Shown here piece after piece: positions 1 to 7,556 of a DNA stretch of 10,863 bases. The DNA lies in contig SXZD01000201.1 in assembly GCA_005788065.1 (NCBI GenBank), forward strand, positions 1 to 10,863, in the 5' to 3' direction. This DNA comes from Burkholderiales bacterium. Lineage in GTDB: Bacteria; Pseudomonadota; Gammaproteobacteria; Burkholderiales; Burkholderiaceae_B. Position 1 is the stretch's first letter, and every line of letters starts with the position of its first letter. The notes beneath the pieces are model-generated. The model saw only the letters and a list, made by a program, of their open reading frames with translations. It searched no databases and was not told where the DNA came from. The position numbers were made by a program, and so were the translations under genes.

Positions 1-234
1 GCGCATGACCGGGGTGTGAAACTGATCGGCGCCACAGCACACTACGTCACACCCGATCTGGACGAAGGTCCCATCATCGAGCAGGACGTGGCCCGTGCTG
101 ACCATGCCATGAATGTTGCGGAGTTGTCTGCGCTCGGCATGGATGTGGAGTGTCAGGTGCTGGCCCGCGCGGTACGCTGGCACTGCGAACACCGCATATC
201 GCTCAACGGTCACAAGACCGTTGTTTTCCGTTGA
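1..234 (+). CDS. purU: Formyltetrahydrofolate deformylase, C-terminal part (cut by window edge)
   Basis: The reading frame is open from base 1 and ends at TGA 232-234, so the start lies outside the window. The visible 77 residues match the end of PurU: the conserved block GVKLIGATAHYVT, then DLDEGPIIEQDV, then the terminal helix and a closing NGHKTVVF. PurU hydrolyses 10-formyl-THF to formate and THF, supplying formate to purine synthesis and balancing the one-carbon pool in the cytosol. The block is the formyltransferase-like catalytic domain, with the His of the ATAHYV segment and the Asp of DEGPI in their usual places; the N-terminal ACT domain must lie upstream. A GTG at 16 is an internal Val codon and not a start. 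Only about a quarter of the protein is visible, but the motif is diagnostic. Confidence 0.93.
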   Translation, partial: AHDRGVKLIGATAHYVTPDLDEGPIIEQDVARADHAMNVAELSALGMDVECQVLARAVRWHCEHRISLNGHKTVVFR

Positions 235-270
235 TTGTCCCGTTGAATCGTTACGCTGATACAGCCCGTC

Positions 271-717
271 ATGCCCAAGCCCAAGATACCGTCCATCCTG
301 CATGCCTCACCGCAGGAGACTGAACAGGCGTTCTACGATGCGCTGGAGGCAGGCGACCTGGATGCGCTGATGGCCTTGTGGGCAGACGACGAGCAGATTG
401 TCTGCATCCATCCCGGTGGTCCCCGTCTCGTGGGGCATGAGAGTATCCGCGCTTCCTGGAAAGAACTGTTTGACAATGGACCGCTGCGCATCCGTCCGGT
501 GGCCATGCAGGCCATCGAAGGTGTCATGGTGGCCATCCACAATCTGGTTGAGCAGGTGCTCATCAGTAGCAGCCGCAACCCGCAGGTGGTGGAGGTCACT
601 GCCACCAATGTGTACCTGAAAGGCCCGCAAGGCTGGAAAATGGTGCTGCACCATGCCAGTCCCGCCATCGAAAACGATGAAGCCGAAGAAAACGATTCCT
701 CCCCGACGCTCCACTGA
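271..717 (+). CDS. NTF2-like / SnoaL-type (DUF4440-like) small protein
   Basis: This 148-residue protein has the layout of the NTF2-like cone fold. An N-terminal helix (about residues 14-40, ETEQAFYDALEAGDLDALMALW) leads into the typical segment with IHPGG and LVGHESIRASWKELF, then beta strands, ending in GWKMVLHHASP. The 'W...G W+.. HH.S' ending is characteristic of SnoaL_3/DUF4440 members that act as ligand-binding or scaffold domains. No substrate can be named from sequence. ATG 271 has no clear Shine-Dalgarno sequence. The last 41 bases overlap the following hydrolase, and the acidic Asn/Asp/Glu-rich tail (about residues 136-148) falls in that overlap. It lies 36 bases after purU, so it may be co-transcribed with it or start its own unit. 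The family call is firm; the function is unknown. Confidence 0.85.
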   Translation: MPKPKIPSILHASPQETEQAFYDALEAGDLDALMALWADDEQIVCIHPGGPRLVGHESIRASWKELFDNGPLRIRPVAMQAIEGVMVAIHNLVEQVLISSSRNPQVVEVTATNVYLKGPQGWKMVLHHASPAIENDEAEENDSSPTLH

Positions 718-1738
718 AACATCCCCCCGTGCCAGATGGGCTGCACCCTATGAGCCGCCGGCGTGGTTGCCGGGCGGTCATCTGCAGACCATCGTCACGG
801 CGCGTCTGACACCACCTCCGAAGGTGCAGTACCGCCGTGAACGCTGGGACACGCCGGACGGTCAGGATTTCATCGATGTGGATTTCACGCAGCCCGATGT
901 GTATCCGGACGCGCCGCTGCTGGTCATGTTCCACGGACTGGAGAGCTGTTCACAAAGCCACTATGCACGCGACCTGATGCAGACCTGCATCGAGCGGGGC
1001 TGGTTAGGGGCCGTGCCGCATTTCCGGGGCTGTTCGGGGGAGCTGAACCGCTTGCCGCGTGCCTACCATTCGGGCGATTCACGGGAGATCGACTGGATCG
1101 TGCGGCGTTTCAGCCAGTTGCATGGGCAACGCCCGGTGTATCTGGTCGGTGTGTCCCTGGGTGGCAATGCCATGCTCAAGTGGCTGGGCGAAGAGGCTCA
1201 GGCTGCAGCGCCGCTGGTGCGCAGCGTGGTGGCCATCTCCGCACCTTTGGATCTGGAGGCCGGCGCACGCAGTCTGTCCAAGGGTTTCAATCGCATCTAC
1301 ACGCGCATGTTCCTCAAGACCCTGGTTCCCAAGACACTGGAAAAAATCCGCCGCTTTCCCGGTATCGCCGATGCGGATAAAGTTCGTAAAAGTCGGGACT
1401 TTTACGACTTCGACGAACTGGTCACCGCGCCGCTGCATGGCTTTACCAGTGCAGTGCAGTATTGGCGCACCAGCGCATCCAAGCCATGGCTGAAAAACAT
1501 CGCAGTGCCCACACTGCTGATCAATGCCCGCAACGACCCGTTCATGCCGGGTCAGTACCTGCCGTCCCCGGACGAACTCTCGCCGTTTGTTCAGTGCTTC
1601 TTTCCGGAGCAGGGAGGGCATGTCGGCTTTCCGCAGTCGGGTGGATTTCCGGCGCAGCTGGGTTTCTTGCCCGAGCGGGTGTTTGCATGGTTTGATGATG
1701 ACACTGCACACGGACATTCGGAGACCCGGCATGGATGA
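677..1738 (+). CDS. yheT: YheT-type alpha/beta hydrolase (AB hydrolase-4 family)
   Basis: With the ATG at 677 this is a 353-residue hydrolase; an upstream ATG at 653 (361 residues) is also in frame but has nothing like a ribosome site. The family signature WLPGGHLQTI is at residues 30-39. The oxyanion segment MFHGLESCSQSHY follows, then the nucleophile elbow GVSLGGN with Ser160, the acid in NARNDPF (Asp287) and the catalytic His315 in GGHVGF. Length and motif order fit YheT/EMB8-like hydrolases, usually annotated as putative esterases; the physiological substrate is not known. The protein looks cytosolic, with no signal peptide. Its stop overlaps the next start by 8 bases, so translation is probably coupled. 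All catalytic residues are present. Confidence 0.9.
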   Translation: MKPKKTIPPRRSTETSPRARWAAPYEPPAWLPGGHLQTIVTARLTPPPKVQYRRERWDTPDGQDFIDVDFTQPDVYPDAPLLVMFHGLESCSQSHYARDLMQTCIERGWLGAVPHFRGCSGELNRLPRAYHSGDSREIDWIVRRFSQLHGQRPVYLVGVSLGGNAMLKWLGEEAQAAAPLVRSVVAISAPLDLEAGARSLSKGFNRIYTRMFLKTLVPKTLEKIRRFPGIADADKVRKSRDFYDFDELVTAPLHGFTSAVQYWRTSASKPWLKNIAVPTLLINARNDPFMPGQYLPSPDELSPFVQCFFPEQGGHVGFPQSGGFPAQLGFLPERVFAWFDDDTAHGHSETRHG

Positions 1739-2447
1739 CATTGTTCAACAGGCATTGGCGCGTTGGCCCAATGTGCCTGCCATCGCCGGCTGGTTGCGGC
1801 TCACGGCGCGGGGCGACTGGTTGCTGACCGGTGAGGTGCCGGCCGGCGTGCGCATCACACACAACAACATGCGCCGCTTCATCGACCGCAATTATGCTGT
1901 CGATGAACGAGGCCGCTGGTTTTTTCAGAATGGTCCGCAGAAGGTCTATGTATCGCTGGAATACACGCCGTGGGTGTTCAGCCTGCATCCCGTCTCCGAC
2001 AGCGGATGGTGTCTGCTGTCGCATACGCGGGTGGCCACGCGCCCCACGCATGTCATGCTCGATGAGCAGGGTCAGTTCCTGTTTGTAACTCCCCTAGGTG
2101 TGGGTGTGATGCGCGATACCGACATGGAAAGCATCACGCCGTTTCTGCGCGAGCATGAAGACGGTTTGTGGACGCTGGACGTTCCATGGACCTTGCCCAC
2201 GGCCGAGCAGTGCGCACAGCGTGAGTGGCGGCTGGTACCCGCACTGTCGTTGGTGGCGCAGGCTGCCAATGATGAATCGGTGGCTGAAGTGTCACCGGTA
2301 GCTACCGATGTAAGTGTTGCGTCAGGCTTTGTGCAGCGTGATGAGGGCGTTGCCACCGCGTCTGACGTATCCGTCATGTCGGTCGAAAATGTGCAGCGTG
2401 CCGACATGCCGACGCGTTTCGGTTTCGATGCATCACCACAGGTTTGA
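1731..2447 (+). CDS. DUF2946-type protein with a repetitive Val/Ser/Ala-rich tail
   Basis: The protein is 238 residues from ATG 1731, which has a GGAG (1720-1723) 7 bases upstream. Open frame extends back to 1524, but that part lies inside the hydrolase gene. The N-terminal half has the motif set I associate with the betaproteobacterial DUF2946 group: ALARWPNVPAIAGWL, then FIDRNYAVDERGRWFFQNG, PQKVYVSLEYTPWV, and a beta-rich segment up to residue about 135. No catalytic motif, signal peptide or membrane segment is visible. Residues 170-230 form a low-complexity tail with two imperfect copies of a DVSV...VQR unit, likely disordered. Members are seen between a YheT hydrolase and housekeeping genes in Burkholderiales, as here; no function is assigned. 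The family name is from memory and moderately sure. Confidence 0.78.
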   Translation: MDDIVQQALARWPNVPAIAGWLRLTARGDWLLTGEVPAGVRITHNNMRRFIDRNYAVDERGRWFFQNGPQKVYVSLEYTPWVFSLHPVSDSGWCLLSHTRVATRPTHVMLDEQGQFLFVTPLGVGVMRDTDMESITPFLREHEDGLWTLDVPWTLPTAEQCAQREWRLVPALSLVAQAANDESVAEVSPVATDVSVASGFVQRDEGVATASDVSVMSVENVQRADMPTRFGFDASPQV

Positions 2448-2523
2448 GATCCAGCACCTGGCTGACGCTTCCTCCATTGATTTGATTCCATTTGTCTGAA
2501 AGCCGTCTTTGACTTCGCGCCCC

Positions 2524-3678
2524 ATGTTTCGTAATCATCCGTCGTATCCCCACCGCCTGATGCGCCGCCGAACCCAGCAAGGCAACATGCGCCAAGGGCT
2601 GCTTGCCGTTCTGCTGCTCTTGCTGGCTGTGTATCTGCTGTTTGACGGGCAGTTCATCCAGTTTCGCAACTTGCCGGTACCGCAGGCCGAAGCGCCCCGC
2701 ACTGTCACACCGCGCGGTGATCTTTCAAGCGCAGAAAAGTCGGTCATCGACCTGTTTGAAACATCCAAACCGTCCGTGGTTTATCTGTTTACCGAAAGCG
2801 TAGAGCGCGGGCTGTTGCGGCGGCGCGTGCAGGAGGGCGCAGGCAGCGGCTTTGTGTGGGACGAACAGGGTCACATCGTCACCAATGCGCACGTGGTCAA
2901 CGGTGCATCCAGCATCCAGGTGCAGATGGATGACGGAAAGATTTACCTGGCCCGGCTCATCGGTGCAGCCAGTGCCTATGATCTGGCTGTGGTGCAGTTG
3001 GTGCGCCGTCCGGACAATCTTCGGCCCATCCCCATCGGAACCTCCTCTGACCTGCGCGTTGGTCAATTTGTGTTTGCCATCGGCAATCCCTTCGGGTTGA
3101 GCAAGACCCTGACGCAGGGCATTGTCAGCGCGCTGGACCGTACCCTTCCAACCGACAACGGTCGTGAAGTGGCCGGTGTGATACAGACCGATGCAGCCAT
3201 CAATCCGGGTAACTCGGGTGGTCCGCTGCTGGATTCCGCCGGGCGCCTGATCGGTGTGAACACGGCCATCCTGTCGCAGTCAGGCAGTTCGTCCGGCGTG
3301 GGTTTTGCCATCCCGGTGGACCTGGTGAACAACATCGTTCCGCGCCTGATTGAAAAAGGTCGGGTGCCGCGCGCCGGTATCGGAATTGCGGCAGATGACG
3401 GCAGTCTTACAGGGCGTCTGGGTGTTCGTGGTGTGGCGGTGTTGGCTGTTGCGCCTGGCGGACCTGCAGCGCGTGCGGGTTTGAGGCCATTCGATCTGGA
3501 ACGCGGTCTGATGGGTGACATCATCTTGGCCGTTGATGGCAGGGCAGTGGAGACGGTGGGTCAACTGGCCCGCGCACTGGAGGCCACAGGCGTGGGCAAT
3601 ACCGCCACGCTCACCGTGAAGCGGGGCGAGGATCAGGTGCAGTTGAAGGTGGAGGTGGCCGATCTTGACCAGCGGTGA
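2524..3678 (+). CDS. Membrane-anchored S1C (HtrA/Deg-type) serine protease with one PDZ domain
   Basis: This is a trypsin-like periplasmic protease of the HtrA/DegP/DegQ class, 384 residues from ATG 2524. A basic N-terminus is followed by a hydrophobic signal-anchor (about residues 24-41, LLAVLLLLLAVYLLF). The protease domain carries the full triad: His123 in VTNAHVV, Asp153 in AYDLAVV and Ser231 in NPGNSGGPL. One PDZ domain covers about residues 280-375, with GVAVLAVAPGGPAARAGL and GDIILAVDG. A single PDZ and a TM anchor resemble DegS/AlgW architecture, but the PRGDLSSAEKSVIDLFE entry looks like a separate betaproteobacterial subgroup, so I give no symbol. Start choice is uncertain: TTG 2509 and ATG 2560 are in frame, and ATG 2587 has an AAGG 4 bases upstream and begins just before the anchor. 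It ends 1 base before the tcdA ATG. Confidence 0.9.
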   Translation: MFRNHPSYPHRLMRRRTQQGNMRQGLLAVLLLLLAVYLLFDGQFIQFRNLPVPQAEAPRTVTPRGDLSSAEKSVIDLFETSKPSVVYLFTESVERGLLRRRVQEGAGSGFVWDEQGHIVTNAHVVNGASSIQVQMDDGKIYLARLIGAASAYDLAVVQLVRRPDNLRPIPIGTSSDLRVGQFVFAIGNPFGLSKTLTQGIVSALDRTLPTDNGREVAGVIQTDAAINPGNSGGPLLDSAGRLIGVNTAILSQSGSSSGVGFAIPVDLVNNIVPRLIEKGRVPRAGIGIAADDGSLTGRLGVRGVAVLAVAPGGPAARAGLRPFDLERGLMGDIILAVDGRAVETVGQLARALEATGVGNTATLTVKRGEDQVQLKVEVADLDQR

Positions 3679-3679
3679 C

Positions 3680-4495
3680 ATGACTGCCGATGACACCATT
3701 GCCGGTGAAATGAACGGCGGTTCGGGCAGCCTCGGCTCTGCAGATGCGCAACGGCGCTTTGGCGCCATCCGGCGTCTGGGTGGGGAGCGGGCGCTGGAGC
3801 GTCTGTCATCTGCCTGCGTGTGTGTGGTGGGCATCGGGGGAGTGGGTTCGTGGGCGGCAGAGGCGCTGGCACGAACCGGGGTGGGGCATCTGGTGCTGAT
3901 CGATATGGACCACGTGGCGGTGTCCAACGTCAACCGCCAGATACACGCGACAGATGAAACGCTCGGGCAGTCCAAGATCCTGGCCATGCAGCAGCGCATT
4001 GCCACATTTGCGCCGCAGTGCCGGGTGGATGTGCGCGACGATTTTTTGAGTGCGGACAATATGGCCGCTTTGCTGACCGTGCCTGAGCGGTCATCCGGGC
4101 CTGACGTGCTGCTGGACTGCTGCGATCAGTCCTCCGCCAAAATTGCCATGGCGCTGTTTGCCCGGCAACACAAATTGCCCTTCATCATGGCGGGCAGCGC
4201 CGGTGGCAAATGGGAGGCAGAGCGGCTTCGGTGCAGCGACCTGTCCGAGTCTGCGCAAGATCCCATGCTCTCCAAAATCCGGCAGCGCCTGCGCCGCGAG
4301 CACGGTTTTGAGCGCAATCCCGGCAAGCGCATGAGGGTGACTTGCGTATGGTCGGATGAGCCGGTCAAGCGAGGCGATGTCTGCGATACGTCTGCCGGCC
4401 TGAATTGCGCCGGCTACGGTTCGCTGGTATCCACCACCGCCAGCATGGGCATGATCATGGCAGGATGGGCTGTGCGCCGGCTGCTTGCCGCTTAA
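3680..4495 (+). CDS. tcdA: tRNA threonylcarbamoyladenosine dehydratase
   Basis: This is an E1-like ThiF/MoeB-fold enzyme that uses ATP to cyclise t6A37 of ANN-decoding tRNAs to ct6A in the cytosol. The protein is 271 residues, close to E. coli TcdA (CsdL). The ATP-binding loop GIGGVGSWAAEALAR lies at about residues 51-65. The LVLIDMDHVAVSNVNRQ strand and Arg follow, then the LLDCCDQSSAK crossover, the IMAGSAGGKWEAERLRC segment, and the TcdA-specific C-terminal block KRMRVTCVWSDEP and GLNCAGYGSLVSTTASMG. These last blocks separate it from MoeB and ThiF. ATG 3680 sits 1 base after the protease stop, suggesting translational coupling; TTG 3665 is an in-frame alternative, and the first 20 or so residues look poorly conserved. 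It is the last gene of the plus-strand run from 271. Confidence 0.93.
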   Translation: MTADDTIAGEMNGGSGSLGSADAQRRFGAIRRLGGERALERLSSACVCVVGIGGVGSWAAEALARTGVGHLVLIDMDHVAVSNVNRQIHATDETLGQSKILAMQQRIATFAPQCRVDVRDDFLSADNMAALLTVPERSSGPDVLLDCCDQSSAKIAMALFARQHKLPFIMAGSAGGKWEAERLRCSDLSESAQDPMLSKIRQRLRREHGFERNPGKRMRVTCVWSDEPVKRGDVCDTSAGLNCAGYGSLVSTTASMGMIMAGWAVRRLLAA

Positions 4496-4509
4496 AGCGC
4501 AGCAGCAAT

Positions 4510-4558
4510 CCCCGTCCTTCCCGCGTACGCGGCGAGGTGAATAGCCAAAAGGGCGGGG
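4510..4558. other. Inverted repeat between convergent tcdA and msrA
   Basis: CCCCGTCCTT (4510-4519) can pair with AAGGGCGGGG (4549-4558), ten pairs with one G-T wobble. The loop holds a perfect 12-base palindrome, CCGCGTACGCGG (4521-4532). It lies between the two convergent stops, where a bidirectional transcription end is expected. Neither side has a T tract, so it is not a canonical intrinsic terminator. Confidence 0.4.
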
Positions 4559-4564
4559 AGGATG

Positions 4565-5131
4565 TCAATGACCGCCGAATTCCGGCTTGATCAGTGCGCC
4601 GAAACAGCTCTCCGCTTTTTCCACTTTGGGTGCCACCACAAACATGCAGTAGGGCTGACCGGGGCTGTGTTCAAAGTATCGCTGGTGATAGCCCTCAGCC
4701 GCATAAAAATTGCGCAGCGGTTCCAGCGCCGTGACAATCGGGCGTGAAAAACGACCTGCGATGCTGTCGATAAAGGTCTGCGCTGCCTGTTTCTGCGCTT
4801 CGTCGTGCCAGAAAATGACGGAGCGGTACTGAGTGCCCACGTCGTTGCCCTGACGGTTCAGCGTGGTCGGGTCATGGATGGTAAACAGCACGTCCAGCAG
4901 CGTTTCAAATGAAATGATGGTCGGGTCGAAACGAACCTGCACCACTTCCACGTGGCCTGACCGACCCGAGCAGACCTGCTCATAGGTGGGGTTGGGGTTG
5001 TCGCCACCGCTGTAGCCCGAGATGGCCGACTCGACACCCTTCAGGCGGTTGAAAACGGTTTCGATGCACCAGAAGCAGCCGCCGCCAAAGGTGGCTGTCT
5101 GCACAAGGGGGGTGTCTGTACTGTTGCTCAC
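4565..5131 (-). CDS. msrA: Peptide-methionine (S)-S-oxide reductase MsrA
   Basis: MsrA reduces methionine-S-sulfoxide in oxidised proteins or free methionine, recycled by thioredoxin; no signal peptide is seen, so it is cytosolic. The start is GTG 5131 (188 residues): on the minus strand an AAAGGA stands 8 bases before it and the protein opens directly before the core (TATFGGGCFWCIE). The frame stays open to 5233 but that extension runs through the divergent promoter region and has no RBS. Catalytic Cys19 lies in GCFWC, with GYSGG at 39-43, conserved Glu62 in GHVEVVQV, Asp97 in QGNDVGTQYRS with Tyr102, and GYHQ near 147. Cys176 in the tail may act as resolving Cys. Convergent with tcdA, divergent from yajC. 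Confidence 0.95.
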   Translation of the reverse strand: MSNSTDTPLVQTATFGGGCFWCIETVFNRLKGVESAISGYSGGDNPNPTYEQVCSGRSGHVEVVQVRFDPTIISFETLLDVLFTIHDPTTLNRQGNDVGTQYRSVIFWHDEAQKQAAQTFIDSIAGRFSRPIVTALEPLRNFYAAEGYHQRYFEHSPGQPYCMFVVAPKVEKAESCFGALIKPEFGGH

Positions 5132-5301
5132 GTGAAAAGTCCTTTGTCCTGCAGGGCTTGGGTGAAGAGGTTTGCCCCTCAGTGTATACTGCGGCGGCGC
5201 GTCCGGTATGCGTTCAGGTGCTGTTTCCCACACGGGCTGTCAGCCATGTCCGCGCTCCGGTACTGGCGTCACGCATCCTGTTTCATATCATCGGAGTCAT
5301 T
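5132..5301. promoter_or_regulatory. Divergent msrA / yajC-secDF promoter region
   Basis: The 170 bases between the two GTG starts must hold promoters for both directions. The clearest element is TATACT (5185-5190) on the plus strand, 5 of 6 to the sigma70 -10 box. A -35 is poor: TTGGGT at 5158 is 21 bases away, and GTGAAG at 5162 has good spacing but weak match. The same GTATAC core reads as TATACA on the minus strand, so the two promoters may overlap. If TATACT is used, the yajC mRNA has a leader of about 105 bases. No experimentally known operator was recognised. Confidence 0.4.
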
Positions 5302-5640
5302 GTGCTGATCACCCCCGCATTTGCCCAGACCGCTGCCGCTGGCGGCCCCGAAAGCGGTCTGCTGAGTTTCCTGCCCCTGCTGTTCATGTTTGCGATCATG
5401 TACTTTCTCATGATCCGTCCCCAGATCAAAAAGCAGAAAGAACACAAAAACCTGCTGGACAACCTGCAGAAGGGCGATGAAGTCATCGCAGCTGGTGGCA
5501 TGCTGGGTCGCATCAGCAAGATGACGGACAGCTACGTCACGCTGGAAATTGCCACCCAGGGCGACAAGCCGGTGGAAGTGCAGGTGCAGCGTGCCGCCGT
5601 GGCGGTGGTATTGCCCAAGGGCACCATCAAGTCCATCTGA
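5302..5640 (+). CDS. yajC: Sec translocon accessory subunit YajC
   Basis: YajC is the small single-span subunit associated with SecDF and SecYEG in the inner membrane. The chosen start is GTG 5302 (112 residues): GGAG at 5293-5296 stands 5 bases upstream and the N-terminus LITPAFAQ matches the short 'xFAQ' opening common in betaproteobacterial YajC. The frame is open to 5158 but that would add 48 untypical residues. One TM segment covers about residues 19-38 (LLSFLPLLFMFAIMYFLMI), followed by the hallmark RPQIKKQKEH and a cytosolic beta domain with KGDEVIAAGGMLGRI. The gene is first in the yajC-secD-secF operon, 17 bases ahead of secD. In many proteobacteria tgt precedes yajC; here msrA does instead, in the opposite direction. 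Confidence 0.94.
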   Translation: MLITPAFAQTAAAGGPESGLLSFLPLLFMFAIMYFLMIRPQIKKQKEHKNLLDNLQKGDEVIAAGGMLGRISKMTDSYVTLEIATQGDKPVEVQVQRAAVAVVLPKGTIKSI

Positions 5641-5657
5641 GCTGAAGCGAGCTTTCA

Positions 5658-7541
5658 ATGAACCGCTACCCCTTGTGGAAGTACCTGCTGGTCGGCTTTG
5701 TGCTGCTGTGGGCATTCCTGTATACCTTGCCCAACTTTTTTGGTGAAGCGCCAGCCGTCCAGGTCTCCAGCGCCAAATCCACCATCAAGCTGGATCCGGG
5801 TTTTCAGCCGCAGCTCGAATCACTGCTGACCACCGCGGGTGTGTCATCCGATGCCATGTTTTTCGAGGCCAATGCCGGTGGCGGTACTTTCAAGCTGCGT
5901 TTCCGCACCACAGACGACCAGATCCGTGCCCGCGATGCGCTGCAAAAGGGTCTGAATCCCGAAACGGGCGACGACCGTTATGTCGTGGCACTCAACCTGC
6001 TGTCGCGCTCGCCGGTATGGCTCACCTCCATTCGTGCCTTACCCATGTATCTGGGTCTGGACCTGCGGGGCGGTGTGCACTTCCTGCTGCAGGTGGACAT
6101 GAAAGCCGCTGCGCTCAAGCGACTGGAAAGTGTGTCGGGCGACATTCGTCAGTTGTTGCGCGACAAGTCGCTGCGCATGGCCAGCCTCAACCGTGTGGAC
6201 GATGCGCTGGAGATACGATTCCGCGACGCAGAAACACTGGACAAGGCGCGTGCCGAGATTTCGTCCAACCTGCCCGACCTGCAGTTGACGGTGGATGCCG
6301 ACGGTCAGGGCGAGCGCATCATCGCCCGCTTCAAGCCAGATGCCGTGAAAAAAGCGCAGGAATACGCGCTCAAGCAGAACATCACCACACTGCACAACCG
6401 TATCAACGAACTGGGTGTGGCTGAACCGGTCATCCAGCAGCAGGGTGCAGACCGCATTGTGGTTCAGTTGCCCGGCGTGCAGGACACCGCCAAGGCCAAA
6501 GACATTCTGGGCCGTACCGCCACGCTCGAAGTGCGCATGGTCGATGACGGGCCCGAAGCCACTGCCGCACTCATCTCTGGTGTCGTGCCTTTCGGGCTTG
6601 AAAAATACAACGAGCGCGGTGGTTCACCGCTGCTGCTGAAAAAGCAGGTCATCCTGACCGGCGAAAACCTCACCGACGCACAGGCGGGCTTCGATTCCCA
6701 GACCAACGAGCCGGCCGTACACCTCACACTGGACTCCAAAGGTGCCCGCATCTTCCGCGACATCACGCGCGAGAGCATCGGCAAGCGCATGGCCATCCTG
6801 CTCATTGAAAAGGGCAAGGGAGAGGTTGTAACGGCGCCGGTCATTCGCAGCGAAATCGGCGGTGGTCGTGTGCAGATTTCCGGTCGCATGAGTACCGTCG
6901 AGGCAGCGGATACTGCGCTGTTGTTGCGCGCCGGTTCGCTGGCAGCGCCCATGGAAATCATCGAGGACCGCACCATTGGTCCGAGCCTGGGCGCAGAAAA
7001 CATTGCCAAGGGTTTCAATTCGACGCTGTACGGTTTCATTGCCCTGTCGTGCTTCATGGTGGTGTACTACGCCCTGTTCGGCATTTTCTCGGTGTTTGCG
7101 CTGGCCGTTAACCTGCTGATGCTGGTGGCCTTGCTGTCGCTGCTGCAGGCCACCCTCACGTTGCCCGGTTTTGCCGCTATTGCGCTGACGCTGGGTATGG
7201 CGATTGACGCCAACGTGCTCATCAATGAACGGGTACGCGAAGAACTGCGTGCGGGGGTCAATCCACAGGCTGCCATTTTCGCAGGCTACGACCGTGCATG
7301 GGCCACCATTCTGGACTCCAACATCACCACGCTGATTGCCGGTCTGGCATTGCTCATTTTCGGTTCGGGTGCTGTGCGCGGTTTTGCCGTGGTGCACTGT
7401 CTGGGTATTCTCACGTCCATTTTCTCATCGGTGGTGGTGTCGCGCGCAGCGGTCAATCTCTGGTATGGCCGCCAGAAAAAATTGTCTTCGGTTTCCATCG
7501 GTCAGGTCTGGGTGCCTGAAGCGGTGACTGGCAAGAAATAA
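5658..7541 (+). CDS. secD: Protein translocase subunit SecD
   Basis: SecD and SecF form a proton-driven RND-like complex that pulls preproteins out of the SecYEG channel on the periplasmic side. The 627 residues match the usual size of about 615-630. TM1 is at residues 8-24, then the large periplasmic domain: LGLDLRGGVHFLLQVD (132-147), NRINELGVAEPVIQQQG (247-263), the ATLEVRMV strand and LAAPMEIIEDRTIGPSLG. Five TM segments lie between about 455 and 602. Asp517 in GMAIDANVLINERVREE occupies the place of the essential TM4 Asp of E. coli SecD. The ATG at 5658 has only a weak RBS, so translation may depend partly on coupling to yajC. Complete and with no odd residues. Confidence 0.97.
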   Translation: MNRYPLWKYLLVGFVLLWAFLYTLPNFFGEAPAVQVSSAKSTIKLDPGFQPQLESLLTTAGVSSDAMFFEANAGGGTFKLRFRTTDDQIRARDALQKGLNPETGDDRYVVALNLLSRSPVWLTSIRALPMYLGLDLRGGVHFLLQVDMKAAALKRLESVSGDIRQLLRDKSLRMASLNRVDDALEIRFRDAETLDKARAEISSNLPDLQLTVDADGQGERIIARFKPDAVKKAQEYALKQNITTLHNRINELGVAEPVIQQQGADRIVVQLPGVQDTAKAKDILGRTATLEVRMVDDGPEATAALISGVVPFGLEKYNERGGSPLLLKKQVILTGENLTDAQAGFDSQTNEPAVHLTLDSKGARIFRDITRESIGKRMAILLIEKGKGEVVTAPVIRSEIGGGRVQISGRMSTVEAADTALLLRAGSLAAPMEIIEDRTIGPSLGAENIAKGFNSTLYGFIALSCFMVVYYALFGIFSVFALAVNLLMLVALLSLLQATLTLPGFAAIALTLGMAIDANVLINERVREELRAGVNPQAAIFAGYDRAWATILDSNITTLIAGLALLIFGSGAVRGFAVVHCLGILTSIFSSVVVSRAAVNLWYGRQKKLSSVSIGQVWVPEAVTGKK

Positions 7542-7556
7542 AGCGGAGCTTGAATC

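Noticed and set aside
235..270. Possible promoter before the NTF2-like gene
   Set aside because: TTGTCC at 235 and TGATAC at 257 have workable spacing but the second is a poor -10 match.
1079..1741. 220-codon minus-strand frame opposite the YheT-type gene
   Set aside because: The plus-strand hydrolase has its full triad here; the antisense frame shows no recognisable domain or RBS.
2495..2499. TCTGA resembling a sigma-E -10 box upstream of the protease gene
   Set aside because: No GGAACTT-like -35 lies 16-17 bases upstream, so the match is most likely chance.
3280..4059. 259-codon open frame on the minus strand
   Set aside because: It lies opposite the htrA-like protease and tcdA, whose catalytic motifs are intact; its translation is rich in Arg, Pro and Ser without domain pattern, as expected of a shadow frame in GC-rich DNA.
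6624..7397. 257-codon open frame on the minus strand inside secD
   Set aside because: The residue mix (many Gln, His, Arg) has no fold-like pattern and secD motifs on the other strand are continuous.
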